Shown here one piece after another: positions 42,171 through 42,818 of a DNA stretch of 42,818 bases. The stretch's first letter is position 1, and every line of letters begins with the position of its first letter. This DNA is from Bimuria novae-zelandiae CBS 107.79. Its lineage: Eukaryota > Ascomycota > Dothideomycetes > Pleosporales > Didymosphaeriaceae. Both the position numbers and the translations under genes were made by a program. The notes below the pieces were generated by a model that did not search any database, was not told the DNA's origin, and saw only the letters and a program-made list of their open reading frames with translations. The stretch is from contig ML976716.1 of NCBI GenBank assembly GCA_010015655.1, positions 149,050 to 191,867 on the forward strand, in the 5' to 3' direction.

Positions 42171-42818
42171 ATGCCTAAAGTCACGAAAGAGGTCCCACAG
42201 TACATTCAAGACTCCAAGATCGTCGAAAACGCACTTGTGGAGCTGCGTAGAGTTGCGCGGCCCAATGTCACCGCATACTGTCGAGATCGCAACATAAGCC
42301 ACCTCCGCCAGCGCGTCACGCGCGCCCTTCGCGGCCTTAACAACAAGTCAACTCGCCCTGCCGCCAATAAAAGACTATCAGATGAACAAGAATCCGCGCT
42401 TAAACGTTTCTGCGACGCTATTAATGATGTTGGATTTGGTATCACAAAGGAGCTTGTCCGGCAGCATGCTAACGCGCTGTTAGCCAAAGTTCATAAAGGA
42501 GATAATGACCCGCCGCGTGTTGGTGTTAATTGGGCATCACGCTGGCTCAGCTCCCATACAAAATACTATAAGACAAAAGCAAAGCCAATTGACCTAGCTC
42601 GAAAGTTAGCACAGTCTCCAGACGGCCTTCAGGCGTGGTTTGATAAGTTGCAAGCATACGAGCAACGCCTCGCCATTTCCGACGCAAACAAGTACAATAT
42701 GGATGAAACAGGAATCCGTATAGGTGTTGCAAAGGACTGTTATGTGTATACAAGACGCGGGCGTCAAGTCCTTATACCTACCGCAACGAATAGAGAGCTT
42801 ATTTCTATGGCGGAGTGC
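42171..42818 (+). CDS. Fot1/pogo-like transposase, N-terminal 216 residues, intact
   Basis: ATG at 42171 opens a frame of 216 codons to the window edge without a stop. Residues 1-65 form a helix-turn-helix-like region (ENALVELRRVARPNVTAYCR). A CENP-B-type second HTH runs about 66-130 (RLSDEQESALKRFCDAIN, GITKELVRQHANAL, VGVNWASRWLSSH), ending with KTKAKPIDLARK. YNMDETGIRIGVA at about 172-184 holds the first catalytic Asp of the DDE_1 superfamily. The family is usually 500-600 residues, so over half is missing only because of the window end. Codon use is ordinary and there is no RIP, in contrast to all other transposases here. It may be active if the rest is intact. Confidence 0.93.
   Translation, partial: MPKVTKEVPQYIQDSKIVENALVELRRVARPNVTAYCRDRNISHLRQRVTRALRGLNNKSTRPAANKRLSDEQESALKRFCDAINDVGFGITKELVRQHANALLAKVHKGDNDPPRVGVNWASRWLSSHTKYYKTKAKPIDLARKLAQSPDGLQAWFDKLQAYEQRLAISDANKYNMDETGIRIGVAKDCYVYTRRGRQVLIPTATNRELISMAEC

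Larger units (their letters stand above)
42020..42818 (+). mobile_element. Fot-4: unmutated Fot1/pogo-like transposon, left part
   Basis: It begins CTCGGCCCC right after TA (42018-42019), exactly where RIP-mutated DNA stops. The left end holds a perfect hairpin GGCCGTGCTCCGCACGGCC (42060-42078) and two GCTCAATGATC direct repeats (42085-42095, 42102-42112). The terminal bases resemble Fot-2 (CTCGCCCC). The right end is outside the window. It was probably inserted into Copia-2. Confidence 0.85.

Noticed and set aside
1540..42818. A Starship-type giant element or gene cluster cargo
   Set aside because: No tyrosine-recombinase captain (DUF3435) or cargo genes were seen; each segment is explained by a nested ordinary transposon.

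Overview
The window is an almost solid block of nested transposable elements in what is very probably a filamentous ascomycete (Pezizomycotina). The signs are about 50-nt spliceosomal introns with GT..AG ends, Fot1/pogo and impala-type DNA transposons, chromodomain Gypsy and fungal Copia elements, and the pattern of repeat-induced point mutation (RIP): coding relics full of TAG/TAA where CAG, CAA or TGG is expected, with CpA lost and TpA enriched. Only the first 1.5 kb and the last 0.65 kb look like normal-composition coding DNA.

Layout. (1) 217-1511 is the 5' part of a four-exon zinc alcohol dehydrogenase gene that looks dead: a likely frameshift near 301, AT instead of GT at the expected intron-1 donor, and a transposon in the intron after exon 4. 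(2) A hAT element (minus strand) starts at 1540, and everything to the right sits inside it or inside elements within it. (3) Gypsy-1 (3236-35220, minus strand, TSD AATAT) splits the hAT transposase. (4) Within Gypsy-1, at one TA, four elements stand head to tail: Fot-1 (4628-6488), Fot-2 (6491-8415), Tc-3 (8418-9830) and Gypsy-2 (9835-29110, plus strand, TSD GTACG). (5) Gypsy-2 holds three further insertions: Gypsy-3 (12079-18967, minus, TSD GAATT), Copia-1 (22019-27341, plus, TSD CGTGT) and a 407-bp TRIM (27867-28273, TSD TATAT). (6) Right of Gypsy-1 the hAT relic resumes to 35746, where Copia-2 (35747 to at least 42019, minus) begins. Copia-2 holds a gag-only LTR element (36946-38777, TSD TTRAT) and a solo LTR (40225-40498, TSD GATAT). 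(7) At 42020 a Fot1-like element starts whose transposase is open for 216 codons to the window edge and shows no RIP.

The insertions give a relative chronology: ADH, then hAT, then Gypsy-1 and Copia-2, then Fot-1, Fot-2, Tc-3, Gypsy-2, then Gypsy-3, Copia-1 and the TRIM. Intact LTR lengths (161, 269, 386, 224, 61 and 177 bp, equal within each pair) and matching 5-bp target duplications support every boundary given.

The most interesting observations are these. An intron-containing, cysteine-motif gene lies antisense to pol in the 3' region of Gypsy-3, with a possible counterpart in Gypsy-1. In the LTR pairs the outer parts are spared by RIP and the inner parts mutated, in mirror image. The TRIM and the gag-only element have primer-binding sites resembling the initiator-tRNA-Met anticodon arm. 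The terminal Fot1-like transposase is untouched by RIP. All family assignments come from motifs read by eye; no database search was run.
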